Assembly: GCA_001798185.1 (NCBI GenBank)
Contig: MGRM01000027.1
Span: 1-64,000, forward strand
Reading direction: 5' to 3'
Length of the DNA: 64,000 nt
DNA from: Deltaproteobacteria bacterium RIFCSPHIGHO2_02_FULL_44_16
Lineage (GTDB): Bacteria; UBA10199; 2-02-FULL-44-16
Shown here: in pieces, positions 34,118 to 41,529 of the stretch
Position numbering within the stretch: the first letter of the stretch is position 1
Layout of the letters: each line of letters opens with the position of its first letter
Program-made: the position numbers and the translations under genes
Notes under the pieces: model-generated
The model's input: the letters and a program-made list of their open reading frames with translations, nothing else
Databases searched by the model: none
Told to the model about the DNA's origin: nothing

Positions 34118-34999
34118 ATGATCGGCATATTTATTCTTTTATTTTCATCGTGTGGCGGGAAAAAAGAAGATGTGGTCCGTACGCTTCAGAGAGATGCAAA
34201 GACACTCAACATTCGCGGCAACGAACTTTTCTATCAGGGAAAATATGAAGAGGCGGCAAAGTTTTATGATCGAGCGCGTCTGACAGCTCTCTCGATTGAT
34301 GATCGCACATCAGTTGCAGAGAGCATCAATAATCTTGGTTCGCTCTATCTGATTGCTGATGAAAAAGAAAAGGCACGCGGTGCCTTTGAAGAAGCGCTTC
34401 GTTTCAATCGTGAAATCAAGAACTCATCCGGAATTGCTACCAATCTCTTGAACATTGCGAGCCTCCATATTGATGAAGGGAAACCAGAACAAGGGCTCAA
34501 ACTTTTGGAAGAAGCTAACGGTGATGCAAAAGAACCACAAGAGAAAGCAGCGCTTCTCAATCAAAAGGGGAGAGCATTGATCGCTCTTCATCAATATGAA
34601 GAAGCATCACAAGTTTTGAATGAAGCGTTGCATTTGGCTCTTTTAAAGAAACTCCATCGAACTGCTGCTTCAAGCTATTTTCAACTTGGAAGATTGCATG
34701 AAACCCAAGGAAATCTCCCACAAGCGCTTGAAGCCTATCACGAAGCGCTTCGCGAAGATAAACTCGTCGAATACTCTGTTGGGATCGCCAGCGATCTTTT
34801 TCAGATAGGAAAGATGTATGAAAAACTTGGGAAAAAGGAGGAAGCCTTTGAATCTTTTGAACGTGCCTATCTTGTTTCCGCGGAACTTGGCGCGCGCAAG
34901 CAGATGAAAGAGTATCTTCAGTCACTCTTGGCACTTCAAGCCTTTGCACCTTCTAGCGCTCGCATTAATGAATACCAACGCGTTTACTCGAAATTGTAA
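34118..34999 (+). CDS. TPR-repeat lipoprotein
   Basis: A 293-residue predicted lipoprotein (M-I-G-I-F-I-L-L-F-S-S-C-G-G, lipobox S-S-C) with about six TPR units from residue 30: A-L-S-I-D-D-R-T-S-V-A-E-S-I-N-N-L-G-S-L, G-D-A-K and others with the typical W/L-G-Y-A-F-A-P pattern. TPR domains mediate protein contacts. The ATG at 34118 is preceded by GAAGG and gives the clean signal peptide. An in-frame ATG at 33971 adds 49 residues that read across palindromic DNA, so I doubt that start. It completes the lipid-transport operon. Confidence 0.75.
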   Translation: MIGIFILLFSSCGGKKEDVVRTLQRDAKTLNIRGNELFYQGKYEEAAKFYDRARLTALSIDDRTSVAESINNLGSLYLIADEKEKARGAFEEALRFNREIKNSSGIATNLLNIASLHIDEGKPEQGLKLLEEANGDAKEPQEKAALLNQKGRALIALHQYEEASQVLNEALHLALLKKLHRTAASSYFQLGRLHETQGNLPQALEAYHEALREDKLVEYSVGIASDLFQIGKMYEKLGKKEEAFESFERAYLVSAELGARKQMKEYLQSLLALQAFAPSSARINEYQRVYSKL

Positions 35000-35056
35000 G
35001 GAAGGCCAGGGACGTTTTTTTCACGCAACTTTCTAGAAGAAAAAGCGAAAGGAGCC

Positions 35057-35143
35057 ATGAATAAAGGATCTGTTGAAAAATGTCATTCCTGCGAAAACGG
35101 GAATCTCATGGATGTCAGGAGATCCCCGTTTTCACGGGGATGA
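35057..35143 (+). pseudogene. Short frame ending in a palindromic repeat, probable gene remnant
   Basis: AAAGGAG followed by ATG at 35057 opens a 28-codon frame, M-N-K-G-S-V-E-K, that then runs into the palindrome at 35082-35144 and stops within it. The good ribosome-binding site suggests a former gene start whose body was replaced or separated when the repeat inserted. No function can be given. Confidence 0.3.
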
Positions 35144-35144
35144 C
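35082..35144. repeat. Dispersed palindromic repeat (GTCATTCCTGCG type)
   Basis: A 63-bp hairpin: GTCATTCCTGCGAAAACGGG at the left, CCCCGTTTTCACGGGGATGAC at the right and inner ATCTC/GAGAT. A second copy of this family occurs at 42570-42628. Repeats with GTCATTCC/GGAATGAC ends are familiar dispersed elements in proteobacterial genomes. Confidence 0.75.
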
Positions 35145-35218
35145 AAACAGTAAAAAATATTCACCGATATTTTAAGGAGTTGTTCTCATTGTCCACACAC
35201 CCTAATAAATCTTTAAGA

Positions 35219-35677
35219 TTATCTTCCAGCCACGGCGGTTTTAAGGGTTGTGATATCGCGATCGTGTCGTTCGACTTTTTCACCTTGACGATCAATTTTT
35301 TCTGACAATGTACGTTCGACTCGTTGAATGTCAGCACTGAGTTTGGTTTCAACTCTTTGAATTTCACCGCTAAGCTTGGCTTCTACCTTTTGGATATCAT
35401 CTGTAAGTTTTGTTTCAACTCTTTGAATTTCACCGCTTAGTTTGATTTCTACCTTTTGGATATCATTTTTTAAACTATCATGCACAGTTTTGATCGCTTG
35501 TTGTGTAAACTTGATTTCAGAAATAAGCCTTTGATCAACGTTGTCAATTTTGCTGTTAAGTATTTGTTGTCCTTCAGCGATCGTTTGAATTTGGGATCGC
35601 ATATCTTCGAGAATAATATTCTGATAGCGAAACTCTTCAGCAGACTTTCCGTTTGGAGTGGATGATTTTTTCTTCAT
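35219..35677 (-). CDS. Coiled-coil protein with hendecad repeats
   Basis: A 152-residue protein, almost entirely coiled coil. After an N-terminal M-K-K-K-S and R-Y-Q-N-I-I-L-E-D-M-R-S-Q segment comes a tandem array of 11-residue units: D-I-Q-K-V-E-I-K-L-S-G, E-I-Q-R-V-E-T-K-L-T-D, and so on, at least five times (DNA repeat about 35310-35465). Eleven-residue periodicity gives a right-handed coiled coil. The upstream in-frame start at 35758 overlaps the ZIP gene, so I chose the ATG at 35677. Function unknown. Confidence 0.55.
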   Translation of the reverse strand: MKKKSSTPNGKSAEEFRYQNIILEDMRSQIQTIAEGQQILNSKIDNVDQRLISEIKFTQQAIKTVHDSLKNDIQKVEIKLSGEIQRVETKLTDDIQKVEAKLSGEIQRVETKLSADIQRVERTLSEKIDRQGEKVERHDRDITTLKTAVAGR

Positions 35678-35744
35678 GGTTTCTTTCGTGGGCGCAGCAA
35701 GAATGTTCATAACCAATTGATGAAAGAAGACAAGTGCAATTTTT

Positions 35745-36470
35745 TCACTTTGGCACAAGCATCATCACACCAATTCCAATCACCAATGCGATAAATGATT
35801 TCACGCGATTGCGGCTATCGTGAAATGCTTCGGGAAGAAGATCGCAGGTGGCAACGTACACAAATGTTCCGGCAGCAAGAGCAGCAGGAATGTTGGCTAC
35901 ATGCTCTGGAAGAAAATGGAGAAATTGTGAGGAGAGAAGTGCACCAACGGGTGTGCTCAGCGAGAAAACGAGAAGAAGAGACGCAGCACGTGTCAGTGAA
36001 AAACCTGCGAGCCGAAAAATGGTGACAAGCGAAAAAGAAGCAGCGGATGTATGCGCGATAATTGCAATGAAGAGCAGCGACGCGAGTTTTGGAGATTCGA
36101 GCGCGAGTCCAAGACTCACCCCTTCTGAAAGACCATGAACGCAAAGTCCAATCAATGTCGTCCAACTTAAGACCACATGTTCATGAGAACACGCTTGATC
36201 GTGACATTCTTCGTGAGAGTTGAGAAGAACTTTTTCCAGAAGAAGAATCGCCATGAATCCAACAAGCACGAGGGCATTGATCAGATGCGTGGTTTCATAC
36301 TGCGTCACTTCCGGCAAGATGTGGAGAAAGACAGCACCTAAAAAAACACCAGCGCCAAAGGCGACAAAGAGATGAAGCTGTCGACTCGACCATCTTCCCC
36401 ACAACGGAAACAAACCTCCGATAATGCCGACAGCGAATGTCCCGATTGTATAGATCCATATTCTTTCCAT
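35745..36470 (-). CDS. ZIP family metal transporter
   Basis: A 241-residue protein with eight predicted membrane segments. The ZIP signatures are H-G-L-S-E-G in helix 4 and H-T-S-A-A-S in helix 5, and L-H-I-L-P-E in an early helix. A His-rich loop (H-E-E-C-H-D-Q-A-C-S-H-E-H) lies between helices 3 and 4. ZIP proteins import zinc or related divalent metals from the periplasm into the cytoplasm. The ATG at 36470 gives a normal N-terminus; a GTG at 36503 is possible. Divergent from the gene at 36523. Confidence 0.85.
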   Translation of the reverse strand: MERIWIYTIGTFAVGIIGGLFPLWGRWSSRQLHLFVAFGAGVFLGAVFLHILPEVTQYETTHLINALVLVGFMAILLLEKVLLNSHEECHDQACSHEHVVLSWTTLIGLCVHGLSEGVSLGLALESPKLASLLFIAIIAHTSAASFSLVTIFRLAGFSLTRAASLLLVFSLSTPVGALLSSQFLHFLPEHVANIPAALAAGTFVYVATCDLLPEAFHDSRNRVKSFIALVIGIGVMMLVPK

Positions 36471-36522
36471 CTCTTCTTTATGGAGCATTGCGAGAAAGGA
36501 CACAAGATGCTATCGTTTCACC

Positions 36523-36792
36523 ATGGCAAAACGATCATCCTCACCGTCGGCCGAGTCACTCGGTTATCCTGAAATCGAAGCGCTTCTCGATTCTGAAAAT
36601 TTTAATGAACTCAATGATGTCTTTTCCAAAGTGCATGACGCTCTTGATGATATCTCTCGAAAGAAACGGGGCCTTAAAAAGGGGAGGGATGCTCAAAAAG
36701 TGATGACCGCTTTGGAAATGACCATGGAACTCTTTCGAGAGCTTCTTTCCATCAAATATACCCTTCAAGAGAAATCAAAAAATAAGAAGTAA
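36523..36792 (+). CDS. Small hypothetical protein upstream of the T3SS locus
   Basis: An 89-residue, charged, helical protein (P-E-I-E-A-L-L-D-S-E-N-F-N-E-L-N-D-V-F-S-K-V at the N-terminus and a Lys-rich tail). It resembles no family I know. It lies just before the first type III operon promoter and could belong to it or to the ZIP side. No signal peptide or membrane segment. Confidence 0.5.
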   Translation: MAKRSSSPSAESLGYPEIEALLDSENFNELNDVFSKVHDALDDISRKKRGLKKGRDAQKVMTALEMTMELFRELLSIKYTLQEKSKNKK

Positions 36793-36857
36793 TATATTGA
36801 AATATATAAGTATTTTTCGTTTTTCTTTCCCCATTTTATAAATCCTTCAAGCTTAAG

Positions 36858-36886
36858 GCAACATTGGGATCTCACCTTTCCGATAA
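36858..36886 (+). promoter_or_regulatory. Putative FliA-type promoter, first T3SS operon
   Basis: GCAACATTGGG (36858-36868), an 11-bp spacer and CCGATAA (36880-36886). The -10 half matches the sigma-28 element GCCGATAA in seven of eight positions. The same two blocks with the same spacer occur before the second operon at 39005-39033. The distance to the GTG at 36911 is 24 nt. The -35 half is not the usual sigma-28 TAAAGTTT. Confidence 0.6.
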
Positions 36887-36910
36887 TAAGAGTGAACCGT
36901 GGAGGATACC

Positions 36911-37420
36911 GTGTCAAACATACAAACGATTCAACCAGCAGAAATAAAAGCGGGGACAAAACTAAAAGGTGTCAGTACCGGAAAAGATTTTAATCAATTC
37001 CTTGGTGCTGTCGAAGCCTTTGGGCCCGCAAGCGCAGAAGCCACTCATCAATATGGATCTGTCAGTTCTGGAGCGGTGCTCTCTTCAGCTTTCTCTGGCG
37101 TCTCTGCTTCACGCTCACAGATGGCTCCTTCATACGCGTTTGGTGGTGCACCTCTTCCTGGTTCTACTCCTTATGGCATGAGTCCGATGAAGGCCGGTGG
37201 AGTTCTCCCTCCAGGATCTGGAACCTTTGTCGATAATACCACTCCTGGGTTTTCAACTGGGGAGCTGATGAGTTCGATGCATCAAAATAATTTAAATTTG
37301 ATGCAACTCCAAGCGATGATGCAATCCAACATGCAAGAGTGGAATACAAAATCAAATATTCTTTCAGCTGATCACCGTGCACGTATGGCGATGATTGAAA
37401 AATTCACGGCTCGAGGATAA
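36911..37420 (+). CDS. Putative T3SS-associated protein (possible substrate)
   Basis: A 169-residue protein with a Ser/Gly/Ala/Pro-rich middle without defined fold and a helical C-terminus (N-L-N-L-M-Q-L-Q-A-M-M-Q-S-N-M-Q-E-W). No family recognised. Such low-complexity N-terminal and helical C-terminal design is common in secreted T3SS proteins, and the next gene encodes a TPR protein of chaperone size, so a substrate/chaperone pair is plausible (inference). GGAGGA lies 5 nt before the GTG at 36911; a GTG at 36899 is also in frame. Confidence 0.55.
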   Translation: MSNIQTIQPAEIKAGTKLKGVSTGKDFNQFLGAVEAFGPASAEATHQYGSVSSGAVLSSAFSGVSASRSQMAPSYAFGGAPLPGSTPYGMSPMKAGGVLPPGSGTFVDNTTPGFSTGELMSSMHQNNLNLMQLQAMMQSNMQEWNTKSNILSADHRARMAMIEKFTARG

Positions 37421-37459
37421 TCTCGAAGTGACTGAAGGATTGAAGTTGCGTCGTACAAT

Positions 37460-37483
37460 ATCGGCCGCTATAATGCGGCCGAT
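37460..37483 (+). terminator. Hairpin between first T3SS gene and its TPR partner
   Basis: A perfect 9-bp stem ATCGGCCGC/GCGGCCGAT with loop TATAAT, followed by TTGTTCTT. It lies within 40 nt of the stop and could reduce read-through to the TPR gene. A weak terminator or mRNA-processing site is the likely role. Confidence 0.5.
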
Positions 37484-37502
37484 TTGTTCTTCAATAATAA
37501 TA

Positions 37503-37946
37503 ATGGGGGCGGTGGGCGTGATTGAACTCGATCGCAAATATCTTCGCATCATGATGGAAGCAGGCTATGTACTCATCGGCATGCGTCGATTTGATGATGC
37601 AAAAAAGATTTTTGAAGGTCTTTCCCTTCTCTCTCCTGAGAGTGAAATTCCGATTGTAGCCCTCGGCGGAGTTTCATTTTGCGAAGGAGATTTTCAAAAA
37701 GCGATTCTTTATTATCGCAAAGCTTTGAAGGTCGATCCTCAAAGTTTTTTTGCTAAAGTGTACCTCGGAGAAGCGCTCCTTTTTTCCGGGAAAAAACAAG
37801 AAGGATTGGATCTTCTCGAAGAAGTGAAAAGTATCGATGAAAGGGGCCCTGCTGGTCATTTTGCGCAGGCGCTGCTCGAAGCAATCGAAAAAGGATTTGT
37901 GCCAAAAAAGGATGCTCATGCAAAAAAACTTCGTTCGGTTCATTAG
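37503..37946 (+). CDS. TPR protein, possible T3SS chaperone (SycD-like)
   Basis: About 147 residues, of which 35-140 form TPR-like helical hairpins (for example F-Q-K-A-I-L-Y-Y-R-K-A-L-K-V-D-P). Its length and position after a putative substrate match class II type III chaperones of the SycD/LcrH type. Related proteins occur at 50914 and 52394. The start is uncertain: ATG at 37503 or GTG at 37518; the earlier in-frame start at 37395 overlaps the upstream gene and reads through a hairpin. Confidence 0.6.
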   Translation: MGAVGVIELDRKYLRIMMEAGYVLIGMRRFDDAKKIFEGLSLLSPESEIPIVALGGVSFCEGDFQKAILYYRKALKVDPQSFFAKVYLGEALLFSGKKQEGLDLLEEVKSIDERGPAGHFAQALLEAIEKGFVPKKDAHAKKLRSVH

Positions 37947-38037
37947 ATCTATTCGCTCGCGCGGAGTGAATCCGCAACTCGCTAAAGTCAGGTGGAAATC
38001 CTGCTCTCCCCCTGACTACCCCCATCGGGGATCCACG

Positions 38038-38949
38038 ATGCGTGTCCTGACTTTTCTCTGTGTTTTTTCCTGTTTTACCGCGTGTGGGCAGATTTCACTT
38101 TACCAGGATCTTTCAGAAGAAGATGCCAATGAAATGCTCGTGCTTCTTTCAGAGCATAATATTAAGGCCAATAAGAAAAAAGAGACGCGTCAAAATGAAA
38201 TTTTTTATTCGGTTGAAGTTTCTCCAAACGATATGCCGCGATCTCGTCAGTTACTCGTTGAACACAATCTTCCTCGTCGTCGTGAACTTGGACTTGATGG
38301 AGTCTATAAAGAAAAGGGGCTCATCCCGACACCTGATGAACAAAAAGCTCGTTATCTTCTCGCCCTCAAAGGTGAGATTATCAATTCTCTCGAGCGTATC
38401 CCGGATGTTGTCGATGTTGACGTCGTCCTCAATTTGCCGACACAAGATGAGTTTGCCAGTCGTGCGGCGAATGAAATCAAACGTCCTACGGCATCTGCGA
38501 TTATTAAAGCAAAACCGGGCTTAACGGTAAGGTCAGCGATCAGCGAAGCCAAAATTCAACAATTTGTGGCAAATGCCATTGAAGGACTGAATCCCCGAGA
38601 TGTGAGTGTCATTATTAGCTATATTTCTTCAGGGACGCCGACCTTGCAGCCAGGGGATGTGTTGAGTCTGACGACCCCAACACGTGAAGGTTCAAGCTTT
38701 TCACCAGAAGAGCAAGGCCAAGAGCTTTTAGGTTTGAGTCTGAATGAAACGTCAAAATCAAAATTAAAACTCTATTTTTTGATTTTTTTCCTGCTCCTCG
38801 TGCTGCTCTCTACAGCTCTTATTATCGTCATCGTCCAAGGATCTCGTTTGAGACGGGAGCTCAGCCAAACCCGAGATATGCGGACGATTGAAGGGCGAGT
38901 GGTTGAGACTCCGCGACAGCTTCAGGAAGGGGAAGAAGAGGAATTGTAA
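38038..38949 (+). CDS. sctJ: T3SS inner-membrane ring lipoprotein SctJ
   Basis: A 303-residue SctJ/YscJ/PrgK-type protein. It starts with a lipoprotein signal and the lipobox F-T-A-C-G. The periplasmic part has Y-Q-D-L-S-E-E-D-A-N-E-M, R-S-R-Q-L-L-V-E-H-N-L-P and A-R-Y-L-L-A-L-K-G-E-I, plus the ring-building motif S-L-E-R-I-P-D-V-V-D-V-D-V. One membrane segment lies near residue 245. A flagellar FliF would be about 550 residues with two membrane spans, so this is the non-flagellar form. CGGGGA lies 7 nt before the ATG at 38038; the longer upstream frame overlaps the TPR gene. It forms the inner ring under the secretion apparatus. Confidence 0.9.
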   Translation: MRVLTFLCVFSCFTACGQISLYQDLSEEDANEMLVLLSEHNIKANKKKETRQNEIFYSVEVSPNDMPRSRQLLVEHNLPRRRELGLDGVYKEKGLIPTPDEQKARYLLALKGEIINSLERIPDVVDVDVVLNLPTQDEFASRAANEIKRPTASAIIKAKPGLTVRSAISEAKIQQFVANAIEGLNPRDVSVIISYISSGTPTLQPGDVLSLTTPTREGSSFSPEEQGQELLGLSLNETSKSKLKLYFLIFFLLLVLLSTALIIVIVQGSRLRRELSQTRDMRTIEGRVVETPRQLQEGEEEEL

Positions 38950-39004
38950 TATAATCCTTTGAATTCATTCATTTTTTCTGCTACATCCTTTTTTCGAAGA
39001 AGAC

Positions 39005-39033
39005 GCAACATTGGGTCCCAAAAAAACCGATAA
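39005..39033 (+). promoter_or_regulatory. Putative FliA-type promoter, second T3SS operon
   Basis: GCAACATTGGG (39005-39015), an 11-bp spacer and CCGATAA (39027-39033), identical in both blocks and spacing to 36858-36886. The distance to the ATG at 39081 is 47 nt. The following operon contains the FliA-like sigma factor itself, which would make the system autoregulated. Confidence 0.6.
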
Positions 39034-39080
39034 GTATTATGAAAGGTTCGGGTATACTGAAAAGCGTTACGAGGTGATCC

Positions 39081-39500
39081 ATGGGAGCAACAACCCCAAT
39101 GAAGTTTGATCTGGTTCGCTACGAAGCTCGAGTGGTTCAAGGTATTGATCCCCACGAGCGGGAAGCGAAACGTCCAGGGGGGTTCGGACGTTTTCTTTCC
39201 GGAATGGGAAAAGTCTTCGGAGCTGCGGCATTTCCGCTTTCTATTCTTTTCCCCCCAGCAGCCATTGGAGCTGCAGCCATGTACGGTGTGGGTGCTATTG
39301 GGGACCAAACGCAAGCAGCAGCGTATCAACGTCATATGGAAAAATTACAAAAAGAAGACGCTTCGTACGTCTCTTTTCCGGGACTTGGTCAAGATGTGGC
39401 TGGGATTCAACCAGCAGCGTATCAAAGCGCAGATCATGAGGTGATGGGGATTCTTTTTGCGCGAAATCAAGCAATGCTTCATCAAACGCAAAAGTTGTAA
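39081..39500 (+). CDS. T3SS-associated protein with Ala/Gly-rich hydrophobic segment
   Basis: A 139-residue protein with a hydrophobic Gly/Ala/Pro segment at about residues 45-75 (F-G-A-A-A-F-P-L-S-I-L-F-P-P-A-A-I-G) and helical flanks. This recalls the hydrophobic segment of small translocator or membrane-active T3SS proteins, but no homology can be claimed. AGGTGATCC precedes the ATG. It heads the main secretion operon. Confidence 0.5.
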   Translation: MGATTPMKFDLVRYEARVVQGIDPHEREAKRPGGFGRFLSGMGKVFGAAAFPLSILFPPAAIGAAAMYGVGAIGDQTQAAAYQRHMEKLQKEDASYVSFPGLGQDVAGIQPAAYQSADHEVMGILFARNQAMLHQTQKL

Positions 39501-39521
39501 GGGGTAAGTGAGGAGGGTTGT

Positions 39522-39950
39522 ATGTCTATTATCAGAAATATTGGTCCAAAGTCAGATATTCCACGGAATGATCATTCTCCAGATCGACTCCATCGTGATG
39601 AACGCCCTTACGGTCAGCCAGAAGAGCAGGGTGCGCCGTCAGATTTTGGAGATCGATTAGAAGCACAACGACTTCTTCAGCGTGGATCTAGTGCTCGAAC
39701 AGCGAAACTGAGTCCCGAAGAAGAAGCAGACCTGGCAAGGGATTTAACCGCAATTGTGGATTATGTGAGTGAAACTCAAGTTGGATATAATTCCTTAAGC
39801 CCTTCTGATAAATCTTTTTATGCTGATAATTCTGCTGGTATCCCAGGAGTTCAAGCTTACTCTCAAGTTCGTACCAATCTCGAGGATGCGTTACGAATGG
39901 CAGCGTTTGCCGACCTTCCGAAGAACACAAAAAATTCTGATACCGCTTGA
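39522..39950 (+). CDS. T3SS-associated hypothetical protein
   Basis: A 142-residue soluble protein: the first 60 residues are polar and probably disordered (Pro, Asp, Arg, Glu-rich), followed by helices with L-S-P-E-E-E-A-D-L-A-R-D-L-T-A-I-V-D-Y-V and a C-terminal helix D-A-L-R-M-A-A-F-A. No family recognised. GAGGAGGG lies before the ATG. Its place between the putative membrane-active protein and the sigma factor suggests a secreted or regulatory role. Confidence 0.5.
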   Translation: MSIIRNIGPKSDIPRNDHSPDRLHRDERPYGQPEEQGAPSDFGDRLEAQRLLQRGSSARTAKLSPEEEADLARDLTAIVDYVSETQVGYNSLSPSDKSFYADNSAGIPGVQAYSQVRTNLEDALRMAAFADLPKNTKNSDTA

Positions 39951-40138
39951 CATCTCGTGCTCTTGGGGTTTTTGATCCCCACACATGTTGGTGCAAAGGG
40001 GATTTCCTGTTTTCGACTTTTTTCTTCTTTTTGTTTTTATCTTACAATTCAGCCTCTTAGACATCATGCCTTCTTCTTTTTTTCTGGCATGTTTTCTGCA
40101 CCTGTAAATTCTGTCGGAAACCTCGCAAAGGGGGTGGC

Positions 40139-41017
40139 ATGGTAAAGCAGGCGCTGAAATCAGATGCAACATTGCAAAAAGAACGCGACGCCAAAATACG
40201 TCCTGAAAGCAAACGCCCTTCGAAAAGTACGAAGAGTGCGAAGGCCGTTGTCCCTTCTGCCAAACAGGAAGAGCTTCACCTTCTCAAAGTTCGCGATCAA
40301 CTTATCGAACAGTACATGCCCTACGCTGCATCAATCGCAAGTCGCGTCTGTCAAACACTCTCTTCAACGGTTGATTACGAAGAAGTTCTTTGTAATGCCA
40401 GATTGGGACTCCTCGAAGCTGCGAAGCGGTTTGACCCAAAACACGATGTCGATTTTCGAACCTTTGCCTACTATCGCATCAAAGGCGCTATCTATGATGG
40501 ACTCCGAAGAAGCGGATGGTTACCTCGAACACTCTACGCAAAAATTAAATTTGAAGAAGCGGCAAATGAATATCTTCAGCATCAGTCTCTCTATCGCGCC
40601 GAAAATGGGGGCGAAACACGTAAATCCACGACACTCTCTGGTGAAGGGGGAGAGACAGATCACGTTACCGAAACCGTTAGCAGTCTTGCTTCCATCTACA
40701 TTGTTTCCATTGATGCCACGGAAGATATGGAAATTGAAGATCAGAATGGGACCGATATCGAAAAGCGAACCGAGTTCATGCAAATTCGAAAACATATGCG
40801 TGAAGCGATTGGAAGTTTGCCTGAAAAGGAAAAACAACTCGTCATGATGTATTATTTTCAAAATCGAACACTCGAAGAGATTGGAGAGCGACTTGGACTT
40901 TCAAAGTCGTGGACGTCACGGTTGCACGCGCGCGCGCTGACGCTTCTTTTTAAGCGAATTAAAAATCGTGCGCAGCCAAAGAAAGATGACAACGAGGATG
41001 GGGGAGAAGAGGAGTAA
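40139..41017 (+). CDS. FliA/WhiG-type sigma factor
   Basis: A 292-residue group 3 sigma factor. A basic N-terminal extension (residues 1-45) precedes sigma region 2 (Y-M-P-Y-A-A-S-I-A-S-R-V, D-Y-E-E-V-L-C-N-A-R-L-G-L-L-E-A-A, F-D-P-K-H-D-V-D-F-R-T-F-A-Y-Y-R-I-K-G-A-I). The R-I-K-G-A-I-Y-D-G-L-R-R-S-G-W-L-P-R segment is characteristic of FliA. Region 4 (about 230-275) has L-P-E-K-E-K-Q-L-V-M-M-Y-Y and the helix-turn-helix T-L-E-E-I-G-E-R-L-G-L-S-K-S-W-T-S-R. A sigma-28-like factor inside a T3SS operon is unusual. AAAGGGGG is close to the ATG. No anti-sigma FlgM is visible. Confidence 0.85.
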   Translation: MVKQALKSDATLQKERDAKIRPESKRPSKSTKSAKAVVPSAKQEELHLLKVRDQLIEQYMPYAASIASRVCQTLSSTVDYEEVLCNARLGLLEAAKRFDPKHDVDFRTFAYYRIKGAIYDGLRRSGWLPRTLYAKIKFEEAANEYLQHQSLYRAENGGETRKSTTLSGEGGETDHVTETVSSLASIYIVSIDATEDMEIEDQNGTDIEKRTEFMQIRKHMREAIGSLPEKEKQLVMMYYFQNRTLEEIGERLGLSKSWTSRLHARALTLLFKRIKNRAQPKKDDNEDGGEEE

Positions 41018-41019
41018 TT

Positions 41020-41514
41020 ATGCCAGTGGAAGCCGTCGTCGGAAAACTGAATGCAGAAGCCTTGTCCAAAGCAGTCGAGAAATCGAATGTTGCGGCACAA
41101 GATCAAACCAAAGCAAATGGCTTCCAAGAAGCCCTTTCCGCTGCGGAAAATTCAGGGACAGAATTTGCAAACATGTTAGGTTATGGAAACACGGACATTA
41201 CGCCGACCAATAAAATGGAAATTATTTCTGCGGATTTGGTAGATTATAATCCGACTCAGCAAGTCCCTTCTTATGAAGCTCCGCAAGGGTCAGAAAAATT
41301 GGTCGATTTGTTAGGAGAAGTGAATAAGGGCCAAATGCAGATGGATAGTCTGGTGAATCACATTCTCTATAGTGGAAAACGTTTTTCAAATCAGGAATTG
41401 CTCGTGGTTCAAGCGCATGTTTTTCATTTTGCGCAAATGACCGAATTGACGGTGAAGTTAGCGGAGCACGGCGTTAGTTCCTTTAAACAAGTCACCAACA
41501 CGCAATTTCAGTAA
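41020..41514 (+). CDS. sctI: SctI-like T3SS inner rod protein
   Basis: A 164-residue protein, longer than typical SctI (about 100), with a polar N-terminal half. The C-terminal part is SctI-like: G-Q-M-Q-M-D-S-L-V-N-H-I-L-Y-S-G-K-R-F-S, then N-Q-E-L-L-V-V-Q-A-H-V-F and the final helix ending F-K-Q-V-T-N-T-Q-F-Q, in the usual order of the inner-rod family. SctI polymerises at the base of the needle. GAGGAG precedes the ATG, 2 nt after the sigma factor gene. Confidence 0.75.
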   Translation: MPVEAVVGKLNAEALSKAVEKSNVAAQDQTKANGFQEALSAAENSGTEFANMLGYGNTDITPTNKMEIISADLVDYNPTQQVPSYEAPQGSEKLVDLLGEVNKGQMQMDSLVNHILYSGKRFSNQELLVVQAHVFHFAQMTELTVKLAEHGVSSFKQVTNTQFQ

Positions 41515-41529
41515 ACGAAAGGTATTTCA

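Noticed and set aside
35310-35465. Tandem repeat as possible CRISPR array
   Set aside because: It is an uninterrupted coding repeat with an 11-residue period, not repeats separated by unique spacers; no cas gene is near.
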